In this document: piece by piece, positions 52,925 through 61,921 of the stretch
How the letters are laid out: each line of letters starts with the position of its first letter
Position numbering within the stretch: position 1 is the first letter of the stretch
NCBI GenBank assembly: GCA_942159475.1
Contig: OW804097.1
Span: 53,030,986 to 53,094,985 of the forward strand
DNA from: Sthenelais limicola
Lineage: Eukaryota > Annelida > Polychaeta > Phyllodocida > Sigalionidae
Direction: 5' to 3'
DNA: 64,000 bases
Position numbers and translations under genes: made by a program
The notes under the pieces: generated by a model
Databases searched by the model: none
What the model was told of the DNA's origin: nothing
Seen by the model: only the letters and a program-made list of their open reading frames with translations

Positions 52925-55882
52925 CTAGACGAACTCCCCTGCCTCCTTCGCCTCAGCGTCCCCCTCCGTTTTGGAGATGCCGTGAAGCGAGAGATTCCCA
53001 ATAAGGGCTTCATCGAACGGGTCGAAACGCGAATCTGGGACGACAACTACGTTGTCTTCTTGTCCCAGATCGTCGTATATTAACGCCGTTTCGGAGTCCG
53101 ACTCCTGCAGCAGCTCGTGCTCTTCCCCGTCCGATATTTCTACCGACTTGTCAGAGCCCGAGCCTGCTGCCGCCAGATGGTCCACGGGAGTGGTACCTTC
53201 GTCCGTGCGAGGCCATGGTAGCGCGATCGCATCACCATTTCCCTCGACCCCTTCCACACTCGTACCCGTGGGCGCAGTGACGGGAAGACTGAACGTATCC
53301 AACGAAGGTAGTGCCTCGTCCAACTTTGGGGAGGCCTCACCGCTCGGAGGCGGTGCCGGCCGTGCCACCAAAGTTTTGTCCTCTATAAAGGAGAGGCGCT
53401 TGGTCGCCGAGGAGACGTCCCCTCGGGGTGGTCTGTACGAACGGGGCGTGGAGGAAGCAGCCGGAGTTACCTCGACCGAATCCTCTGCTTCCGCGGATTG
53501 GCTAGCCGAGGGCATGTTAGGCCCCCACCTAGCTGCTGACATCCGCGGAGCTAATCCCGTGCCCGTACACACGCTCTGATTCTCACGTTGCCGAGTTAAG
53601 TCAGTAACGCCGGTGAGCGTGCCACCCGTATCCATAGGGATCCCCGCGGGGTCCACTACCTGGATGGAGGGAGGTTCTATCCCGTGGGATAGTGGAAAGG
53701 CCGGCCGGCGCGAATTGAGAGCCTCAACTCGCAGCCGACTCTCTGTCTCACGGAGCTCTTGAATCTCCTGATTCAGCTTGGCCTGCTGCCGTTCAGCTTC
53801 CTCCTTCTCCTCTTCCTCGCGGAAGAATGCCATGTCGTGGGCCGACTGCTCCTTGTCTAGCAGACGTTGTCGCTCGAAAGCTTCCCGCTTGGCCGTCTCA
53901 GCTAGACGAACGGCTTCCTCCTGTTGGAGCCGTTGCTGTTCTGCTTGCCGCAGAGCAGCCTCCTCCTGCCGGAGTCGCTGCTCTTCGGCCTCCCGTAGAG
54001 CAGCCTCCTCCCGTTGGAGTCGTAGGTCTTCCGCCTGTCGCAGAGTTTCCTCTCCAAGGCCTCTTTGACCAGGCGTGTCTCGGCTAGAGTCGTCTCCCGT
54101 TGGACACGGAGCCGCTCTGCCTCAACCCGACCCTGCTCGAAACGACGCTGTGCCGCCGCCTTCTCCTCCTTTCGAGCAGTTGACCCCTCGTGCGGGTCTA
54201 CCTCCATCTTTGTCTCCGTACCACAGAGAGGGGTCGCGTTAGCGAGCGCTGATGCCCCCGCGGTAGAGGACACCTTCGTATTCGCGACGCGGGTGGGCGC
54301 GCGGGCTTGAGCATGGGTGGGAGTGCCCCGACCTACACCTCCGAAAAGAGGTTTGGCGGTCTGACGATCACCCGGACCGAAACCCGGAGGAATGGTCGGC
54401 TCCGCGCGCAAAGCTCGATTGAACTTTTCGCGGACCTCCAACTTCCTCTGTTCCAGGCGCAGAATCGGATTCTGCACCGGAGGAGCCGTCTCTACCCTTG
54501 GTGGTGGGGGAGACGCGGGTTGCATAGCCCGTTGCGCGGCCTGTGCCGTAGGTCTCTGCGATATCGACACAGAAGCCTTCCAGCGACTCTTGTAGAGCCA
54601 GCCGGAGGACCGCTGCGCGATCAGCCACCACCTTTCGGGTACGGGCGATGCCCGCCCGATCGACTTCGGGTGGGGGTGCCCTTGCGGCAGCCGTAGGTCG
54701 TGACGGACCCGGCTGAGGGTCCGGCACGGTGGCACTAGGTGCTCTACCTTCCGCGGCTGCGGGTGCGGGGCGACGCGACTTCTGTAGGACCGTAAGTCCT
54801 GTAGGCGCGGGCAAGTTGGGGAATTCCTTCTCCTTTGTGGACGGAATTTTATATCCGTCCAGCCAAGCGTTCCTGTCGGGAATCGGCGCGTCCACGAGTT
54901 TCGGACGTTTCTCGGGCCGCTTTTCCGTGTCGGAACGGTCCGATTTGTCCGACTTATCGGAACCCTTCTTCTTCCTCTTCGTCTTCCCCGTTCGTTTAGG
55001 CTTGGTAATGTCCTTTTCCAACGGGTACTTGGAGGTGAAGTTTTGTTCCTTTGCGTTCCTCAGAATGGCTTCCGAGGTTGCAGAGGCAAGGTGGAGCGTG
55101 CTTTTGTATCCCCACTGTGGGAGATACGAAACGCCCACGCGCTCAAGAACCGGCATAATTTTATCGACAGCCTTTTTACGGGCCATCTTATGCGGCTCCT
55201 TTGACCCGTGGGCCACGATGTCGGAGCGACGGTCCCCGGTTACGGGACAATACCCAATCGGACACCGCCAAACCGGTGTCACGGGGGTATGCACTTCACA
55301 CAGGTGTCTGGTGAAGAGAAGCCGCGACTTAAATATCTGCGGCTTACCGACAAGCGCCTCCGTTCTGCAGAGCAGGAACGGGCACCGCGAACCCTCTTCG
55401 TAGAGGAGCATAGCCATTTGAAGCTTACGGTCGGCTTCAAACGAGTACGCTAGATCTGCCGTTCGCAAGACCTTACGGGGGTTAGTACAGGTTTCAAAGA
55501 ACCGTTTGTACTCCTCCACGGAGACCGCTTTGTGGTACTCCGGGTAGTCGGGGAAACGATCGACCTCCGATGGGTCACGGACCGCCTCCTTACGCTCTCG
55601 CTCGTTCGCGGGGAGAAGAGAAAGAACCGGCTTCTTTCCATCCCCCCACTTGAGCTTCTTCGCCGCGGCGTTGAGAGCTTTGTGCCGGCGGTACTTGCCG
55701 GCAGCCGCATCGGGGTCTTTTAGGCCATCCGACGGGCTCGCGTCTGAGTCATCCGAGTGACTTGCCGGACCTTCCACCTCACGTTTGAGGCGGCGGTCGC
55801 GCTCACGACGAACACGCCGTTTGCGATTGGCTGCAGTCTCCTCGAAGGATTCTGCGGCCGAGTGTCCGCTGTCATCGCTCAT
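52925..55882 (-). pseudogene. Third coding region of the gypsy element: zinc finger, coiled-coil protein
   Basis: ATG 55882 opens a 504-codon frame; two single-base frame changes (about 54510 and 54050) lead through a second frame to a third that ends at 52925, in all about 985 codons. Residues 167-198 and 207-231 are C2H2-like fingers (CPFLLC..HLCEVH and CPIGYC..HGSKEPH). A basic stretch (KRTGKTKRKKKGS) could be nuclear targeting. Then come a proline-rich part, a long EEAALRQAEQQRLQQEEA-type coiled coil, and an acidic tail with SGSDKSVEISDGEEHELLQE-type composition. It resembles neither Env nor integrase. It is the same strand as pol. Function is unknown; the frame changes may be decay or sequencing error. 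Confidence 0.65.
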
Positions 55883-56144
55883 GATGAGCGTGACTGCGGA
55901 ATGCTACCCTACGGTAGAAGGGGGCTCGTCTCAGAGACAGTCCCCACTCGTTTCTTTTCCGTCCGCCTCGTCTCGTCCCCGAACACGAAGTCCGTACCCT
56001 GTAATACAAAGTGGAACACTCAATTCACGGGTCACAATGAAATCTCGCACCCGAACGACCTAACCAGTAGTCCGCCGAGATAGAGGGGTACGGCAAACCA
56101 CGAGTGTTTGCCGAAGTTAATTACCTCTCTCTTAGACTCGGGGC

Positions 56145-56152
56145 TCTTATAT
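56145..56152 (-). promoter_or_regulatory. TATA-like box upstream of the third gypsy coding region
   Basis: CCTATATAAG on the - strand lies about 265 bases before ATG 55882, in non-coding sequence. It suggests a separate transcript for the third gene. Confidence 0.5.
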
Positions 56153-56192
56153 AGGGGGTCATCCGAATGAAACAACTCAATCGCACCCGAGG

Positions 56193-56333
56193 TGTTGACA
56201 TCGCTCGCGAACTCCCAGGAGCCGTGTCCAACCGTTCCGGTTGCGTAGTTGACACCACTCGCGAAAGTTCGCGCGCTAGGGCGGCCCTACGAGCCGCCTG
56301 CGCCATAGGGAGCGACACTACTCACGAAAAGCG
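56193..56333. repeat. Three diverged repeats of GTTGACANCNCTCGCGAA
   Basis: Copies at about 56194-56211, 56248-56265 and 56311-56330 lie just upstream of the TATA-like box at spacings of 54 and 63 bases. The position suggests promoter elements, which is inference. Confidence 0.5.
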
Positions 56334-56372
56334 TTATCCGGCAGCATTCGTGTATTCATCCGTGCCCAGCAT

Positions 56373-56378
56373 TTTATT
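56373..56378 (-). terminator. AATAAA polyadenylation-type signal between pol and the third gene
   Basis: TTAATAAAATG on the - strand, about 1.1 kb after the pol stop and 220 bases before the TATA-like box. It could end a gag-pol-only transcript. Chance occurrence is possible. Confidence 0.3.
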
Positions 56379-56399
56379 AACAATGTAGCCGGTACCCGT

Positions 56400-57508
56400 A
56401 CGAAAACACGAAACTGAACCAGACACGCCCCACCTGGCGACAGAAAAGTCAGCAACCAAAACCACCGGCAGTGCAGAAAGGTCACCTTCACGCACATGGC
56501 AGCCTTCGAGTTGACAATTGAAACCCTCAGATTTAAACAACGAAACAGCTTTCCCCCGGGAATCAAAAGTTCCCATCTACTATTTCATCGCTTTACCACG
56601 GCAACATTTAGCGAACATCAAGGATAGTTCTCAACGATCCAATTCCATATCGGAAAGAGTTTCATTGAGATGGTCGGCATTGGCACCAGCCTCCTCTTGT
56701 TCTCACGATGCACATGGCGTAATGTCTTAGCACGCTATATGGAAGCGGCCAGAACTCAACAATCGTAATTCATCAATGGTAACATAATGACATGTTTTCA
56801 TTTTCAATATCACAATGATCCAACAATGAAAGTTAACGTTTGCTGCTACTTACAGTGAACTGGATTTCTCCTTGCTCTGTGTAAAAAGCCAAAAATGCGG
56901 TTGATGTGAGCCACTTACGTGTGGCCACCAACTCGCTTCTCGCTTGACTGACTGTCTTGGAGGCAGATGCTCTAAGATCAGTCATGTGATCAACAGATCG
57001 CCTGAAGGTGGCGCCCTGGTCGGGTCCAGCCTCCACGAACATTGCTACCCGTAAACCGGATAACTTCCGTATAGTTGATCTATACGAATGTTGTACGTAT
57101 GTAAATACGTGGTCTTTAACCACGGTTAGTAACACCTTCGTGTTAAATATGTTAATCTGTAGCCCTAGACAGGCCGCTCCAAGGTACTATGGCAGTTTGT
57201 TTTTTTTATGATCAGGGAAACATACTTGGCTTCAGGTTTCTTACTGTTAGCGAACATGGTTGATTTCAGCCCGATATCGGTACTGTCCACATCATGGATC
57301 CATACTAGCAGTTTCCACCTATCCGCCTCGTACAGCTATTGCCGTATAGGGTTGATCGTTACAGAGGCGTCCACTCTCCTAGCGTATTGACCAAAATGAC
57401 TTCTCGTTGTGTACTTTTTTCTTAACCCATGTCTTCGACAGACACGACCGGGTTAACAGACCTTTTGTGTTCGTCATTTGAAATAGAGGCTCTAACGGCC
57501 GCTCCGAG
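56400..57508 (-). other. Spacer between pol and the third gene
   Basis: A 100-codon - strand frame at 57135-56833 (with TVSQARSELVATRKWL) and GTAAGT donor-like sites at about 56853 and 56920 are present. They might be used for splicing a subgenomic RNA. No family was recognised. Confidence 0.3.
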
Positions 57509-60500
57509 CTATCCGATCCCAAGCCTGACCGGACGCTTGGAGACTCGTTTGCCAATGCCTCGCGTCGCGACATCGGGCGGCCTCGTGGGATTCGGCACCT
57601 CCGAGCCCCGTTGTACAAGCTTATCGGGCTTGTCTGCCTTAGGTACCAAGGGTTTCCTACCCTTGTTCTGCTGGTTCGGTAGAGTAGTTAGTCGCTTTGG
57701 AGGGGACACGGTCTCCTTCGTACACCCCTTTTTGTGTTTTGGTGGGCGGCCACGCCTGTTCGCGAGACTAACTTTCCGGAGAAGTGTTTTCTCTAACGAC
57801 TTAGCGAGCTCTTGGCCGGCCACGGCCTTGCCCTTCTCCAGCGACACCACATCTCTACCAGCAGCCACAAGCCTTCTATACTCAGGAGCTTGTTCCAACC
57901 CGGTCGTTTTGCGGAGCTCTCCCCTCTTATCAGGGTCAAGAACGGATTTCATCAGATCTCCACTCCACTTGACACCACCGGCCGCGGTATCTACGACATA
58001 GGAGTTGCCTCCTAATGCACGGGTTATTTTAAACGGACCATCCCACTTCGCACCATATTTGTTCGCCGCCTTTGGTGGGTAATATCTATATATCCAGTCC
58101 CCCACTTCAAATGACCGGTTTGTTGCGGACAAATCAAAATGGCGTTTCTGAGCGATGGCCGTTTTCTTCAACGTACGACGCACATATTCGTGCGACTTCC
58201 GTAAATTTTTACGAAGATCCTCGATGAAACCTGAGCCGGAGGGGAAGTCCAGGCCATTTCGAGGTACACCATGAATTAGATCCGCAGGTGTATATGCCTC
58301 TGTGCCGAAAACCACGGAATGAGGAGTGCAGCCCGTACTCGCGTTAATCGTATGATTATATGCCGCCGCGATGCATGGGATATAAGTGTCCCAATCATCC
58401 GCGCCATAATCCGCATAACACGAGAGCTGTTCCACGAGAACACGATTAAACCTTTCTGCCTGCCCGTTTGCCTGTGGCCTATACGGGAGAGTTGTCTGTT
58501 TCTTCGTGTCGTAGAGATTGCAGAGTTCCCGGAATAATTCTCCATCAAACTCTGGGCCCCCATCAGTTTGTATCGCTCGGGGCGCGCCAAACCGCAGGAT
58601 CCAATTGCGAAATACTGTCCAGGCGACTGTCGCCGCCTTATGGTTCGGTAAGCAGTATGCTTCCGACCACTTTGAAAAGTAATCCACGATGACCAATACA
58701 CAAGTATTTCCTCTCGTGCTAGTCTTAAAGCCACTAAGGATATCCATCGAGATTCTACTGAACCTCTCTCCCGTGAGCTCTTTTTGCAATGGCGATTTAT
58801 TGACACCTTTTCGTGTTTTTCGCACATTACATTCGGGGCATAACTGAATCCATCTTTTTATGTCCCCGGACTGAGCCGGCCAGAAGAACCTTCTTCGTAA
58901 AGCATCTTTTGTTCTGGCGTGCCCAAAGTGTCCCGCTGAGGCCGGGCCGTGATATCGCCTGAACATAGATAGGCGTTGGTCAAACGGCAACACGATCCTT
59001 GCGAAAACATGTCCAGTCGAAGGTTTTCTCCACTTGAAAGTGAGTACCCCTTCTTCTAGACACAAATCCGTCTTGTGACTCCAGATTGTTCTGAATTCAT
59101 CACTTTCACTAGTCAGATTTGCGGGTTCCCGGTTCTTTTCCAGGAAACCCATGATACGATTGATAGTATCGTCCGTGCGCTGTTGCTCACGGATAGTCTG
59201 GTTTACAGATACGAGATTGTCGTCCGTGCCTTTCCCCTCCCCCACGAAACCAGCTATAGCGGCTTCGTGTGCCCCACAATCATCGCAATCTGTACGTTTA
59301 CAACGACTGTAGGGTCTACGAGAGAGGCCGTCCGCATTTTCATGCTTCTTGCCCGGGCGGTGTTGAATAACCCCTTTGTTAGTAACCCCGTACTGCTGTA
59401 AGTCCAGCAACCAACGAGCCAGCATATTTTCTGGTTCCTTGAAGGTCATAAGCCACGTAAGAGACGAGTGGTCCGTACGGACTATGAAGTCTGCGCCGTA
59501 TAAAAAATGTTTGAATTTCCGCACATAATATACGACCGCTAGCAGCTCCCTGTACGTAGTACAGTAGTTTTTCTGCGATTTCGAGAGCGAATTACTGGCG
59601 TATGCGATCACCCGCTCTTGCTCGTCCTGAACCTGCGATAGGACCGCCCCCATGGCCGTACCACTCGCATCCGTATCCAGAATAAACTGGCCAGACGCTC
59701 GTGGATACGCCAAGACGGACGTGGACAGCAAGGCTTTCTTCGTAGCCTCGAATGCATCATCGAGCTCACTATTCCAAGTAAGCTTATACCGTAGTACCTT
59801 TTGCCCGGCTGTTGCAGTTTCCTGCAATGGCCGCACGAGATCATTAAAACTCGGAATGAACTGACGGTAATATGAAGCGAAGCCCAGAAATGATCTGATG
59901 TCCTTCACTGTCAACGGAATAGGCCAAGTGACAACCGCTCGCGTCTTCTCCGGATCCGCCCGTATCCCCTCCTTAGATACGATGCGACCCAAGTACTGTA
60001 CCTCTTTACGAAAGAGGCGACACTTTTTCGGCTTCAACTTAAGGCCGTACGCCATCAACCTATCAAACACTAACCCCGTGTTCGTAATCGCATCATGGAT
60101 AGTTGCACCATAAATGATCACATCGTCTAGATAGACGACGCAGATCTTGCCATTAAGCCCCCGGAGAACCTCCGTCATCATTTTCTGAAACGTGGCCGGG
60201 GCGTTGCAAAGACCAAACGGCATCACCTTAAACTGGTACAACCCCGTGGAAGTAGTGAAAGCCGTTTTCTCTTTACTGTCCGGATCCATGGCTATTTGCC
60301 AATAGCCACTCTCTAGATCTAGGGTACAAAACCACGCATTGCCACCAAGCGCTTCTAGACAGTCGTCTATCCGCGGTAGTGGGTACGAGTCTTTTCGTGT
60401 CACATTGTTCAGTCTCCTGAAATCAACGCAAACCCTAGTTGAACCATCCGGTTTCGGAACAAGAACCGTGGGGAAGGCCCACGGGCCGTTTCCCTCCTCG

Positions 60501-61921
60501 ATCTTATCCTCCGCTAGCATTTTACTGACCTGGGAGTCCAGAGCCTCCTGTTTTGCCAAGGGAACTCGACGAAAAGGTAACTTTATAGGCTTAGTGTCAC
60601 CCGTGTCGATGGAGTGTAGAACCCTGTTCGTAAACCCCAATTGTTCACCTTGCAATCTGAACACCCGCTTTTTCGCGTATACCAACTCGCGCACCTTTTT
60701 CAAGGTTTCAGTATCCGCTACTTCAGCGCCCTCTATGATAGATTCCAGTTCAGGGATGCTAGTAATTGAACAGCTATCGGAGGTCAGCTTTCGCTTACCC
60801 CCCGTGCTGGACCCGTTCACGGATTCTGCTCTTGCATCCGCCAGATGCGAATAGTCACCCGTGAAGTTTGCCGCTACCTCATAAGCGGATGCCACGGGCG
60901 TCCCGCGTGGCATGACTATTGCAAGTCCCGTTGGATTCATAATAGGAAGCTCGTGGCAGTGAGCAGACGATACATATGTATCGCAACCCTCCACGAGACC
61001 GTCTACTTGTAACCCTACATCTGACTCCATGATATAGCCCACGTCGTTCTCGGGTAGGGACACGTCCACAGACGCGACCTTTACCTCGAATGCGGCCAAC
61101 CGCACATCCTCTCGTAGGAATGCAGTCGATATCGCTCCTTTCCGTCGACAGAATACGTGATTCTTGCCTCCTTCCAAGAGCATCTTCCCAGGCCCCGTCA
61201 TGCTAGTATCATAGCGCCACATGAAGTCTTGGCCCAGTACGGCCTCCTCCCCGCCGCCTAGACCATCGACTACGAGACAGGCATTCGGATACGAACGCCC
61301 TGCGATCTCAAAGTCAAAGACCGCATACCCCATCGTCACTGGAGTACCACCCGCAAGTGGTTTTACCCGAACCCGCGAAGCGAGCAGGTCGGGCTTGCGA
61401 GCTAGCGATTCATAGAATTGTTTAGACACTAGTGAGGTAGTTGCACCTGTGTCGTATAAAAATTCTCCTCGCCTAGTACCCACTGTGACGGGTACGTACC
61501 ATCTATCCACTATCGCTACCACGTCGATAGGAATAGAGAGATCCCGGCTGGCCGCAGAACTAGTCAAATTCTTGACACAGCGTTCCCCACCCACGGTAGA
61601 GCTAACCGCGAGCAGCGCCGTGCCAGCGTCAGTATAGCGGCCGTCCAAACACATTCCACGATCGCGTGGAATGGCTCGAACGCTACTAACCGACTCCTTA
61701 GACCAAGGTTTCGTGTCTGCGGGCTTTGTCGGGTCCTCACCCTCCATCACCCCAGTTTCCTCCTTGTTTCGTTCTGCCTGCCTACCTGACCTCCCCAGAT
61801 TGTACGACCCTTCTGGAGGTGTTTTGCCCGAGCGGGCTACGGAAGGGTTCCCCCTCCCGTCACGAGTTCCGTCGAACTTGCGGGTCTCGTCACCGCTTCC
61901 TTGCGAGACCCACGTCAATTT
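57509..61921 (-). CDS. pol: Gypsy Pol: protease, reverse transcriptase, RNase H, integrase
   Basis: The 1469-codon frame from 61918 is uninterrupted and lies -1 to gag. Aspartic protease: LYDTGATTSL (D156). RT: VCVDFRRLN, TLDLESGYWQI, VVYLDDVIIYG (about 596). RNase H: LDTDASGTAMGAV and VRTDHSSLTWLM. Integrase: His990/His997 and Cys1028/Cys1031 zinc site, D1059, D1119 and E1155 of the DDE triad, then a GPF-type module (WDGPFKITR). No chromodomain follows; instead NRRGRPPKHKKG looks like an AT-hook. The first in-frame codon is TTG, so expression by frameshifting is expected. All catalytic residues are present. Confidence 0.93.
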   Translation of the reverse strand, partial: KLTWVSQGSGDETRKFDGTRDGRGNPSVARSGKTPPEGSYNLGRSGRQAERNKEETGVMEGEDPTKPADTKPWSKESVSSVRAIPRDRGMCLDGRYTDAGTALLAVSSTVGGERCVKNLTSSAASRDLSIPIDVVAIVDRWYVPVTVGTRRGEFLYDTGATTSLVSKQFYESLARKPDLLASRVRVKPLAGGTPVTMGYAVFDFEIAGRSYPNACLVVDGLGGGEEAVLGQDFMWRYDTSMTGPGKMLLEGGKNHVFCRRKGAISTAFLREDVRLAAFEVKVASVDVSLPENDVGYIMESDVGLQVDGLVEGCDTYVSSAHCHELPIMNPTGLAIVMPRGTPVASAYEVAANFTGDYSHLADARAESVNGSSTGGKRKLTSDSCSITSIPELESIIEGAEVADTETLKKVRELVYAKKRVFRLQGEQLGFTNRVLHSIDTGDTKPIKLPFRRVPLAKQEALDSQVSKMLAEDKIEEGNGPWAFPTVLVPKPDGSTRVCVDFRRLNNVTRKDSYPLPRIDDCLEALGGNAWFCTLDLESGYWQIAMDPDSKEKTAFTTSTGLYQFKVMPFGLCNAPATFQKMMTEVLRGLNGKICVVYLDDVIIYGATIHDAITNTGLVFDRLMAYGLKLKPKKCRLFRKEVQYLGRIVSKEGIRADPEKTRAVVTWPIPLTVKDIRSFLGFASYYRQFIPSFNDLVRPLQETATAGQKVLRYKLTWNSELDDAFEATKKALLSTSVLAYPRASGQFILDTDASGTAMGAVLSQVQDEQERVIAYASNSLSKSQKNYCTTYRELLAVVYYVRKFKHFLYGADFIVRTDHSSLTWLMTFKEPENMLARWLLDLQQYGVTNKGVIQHRPGKKHENADGLSRRPYSRCKRTDCDDCGAHEAAIAGFVGEGKGTDDNLVSVNQTIREQQRTDDTINRIMGFLEKNREPANLTSESDEFRTIWSHKTDLCLEEGVLTFKWRKPSTGHVFARIVLPFDQRLSMFRRYHGPASAGHFGHARTKDALRRRFFWPAQSGDIKRWIQLCPECNVRKTRKGVNKSPLQKELTGERFSRISMDILSGFKTSTRGNTCVLVIVDYFSKWSEAYCLPNHKAATVAWTVFRNWILRFGAPRAIQTDGGPEFDGELFRELCNLYDTKKQTTLPYRPQANGQAERFNRVLVEQLSCYADYGADDWDTYIPCIAAAYNHTINASTGCTPHSVVFGTEAYTPADLIHGVPRNGLDFPSGSGFIEDLRKNLRKSHEYVRRTLKKTAIAQKRHFDLSATNRSFEVGDWIYRYYPPKAANKYGAKWDGPFKITRALGGNSYVVDTAAGGVKWSGDLMKSVLDPDKRGELRKTTGLEQAPEYRRLVAAGRDVVSLEKGKAVAGQELAKSLEKTLLRKVSLANRRGRPPKHKKGCTKETVSPPKRLTTLPNQQNKGRKPLVPKADKPDKLVQRGSEVPNPTRPPDVATRGIGKRVSKRPVRLGIG

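Noticed and set aside
56040..56500. A second LTR bounding the third gypsy coding region (TATA and AATAAA are present)
   Set aside because: The sequence does not match the 52055-52479 LTR and the order AATAAA then TATA is wrong for an LTR.
57429..58001. 190-codon + strand frame, and others at 53052-53579, 54729-55403 and 60339-60854
   Set aside because: They lie antisense to the gypsy pol and third coding region and have no recognisable motifs.
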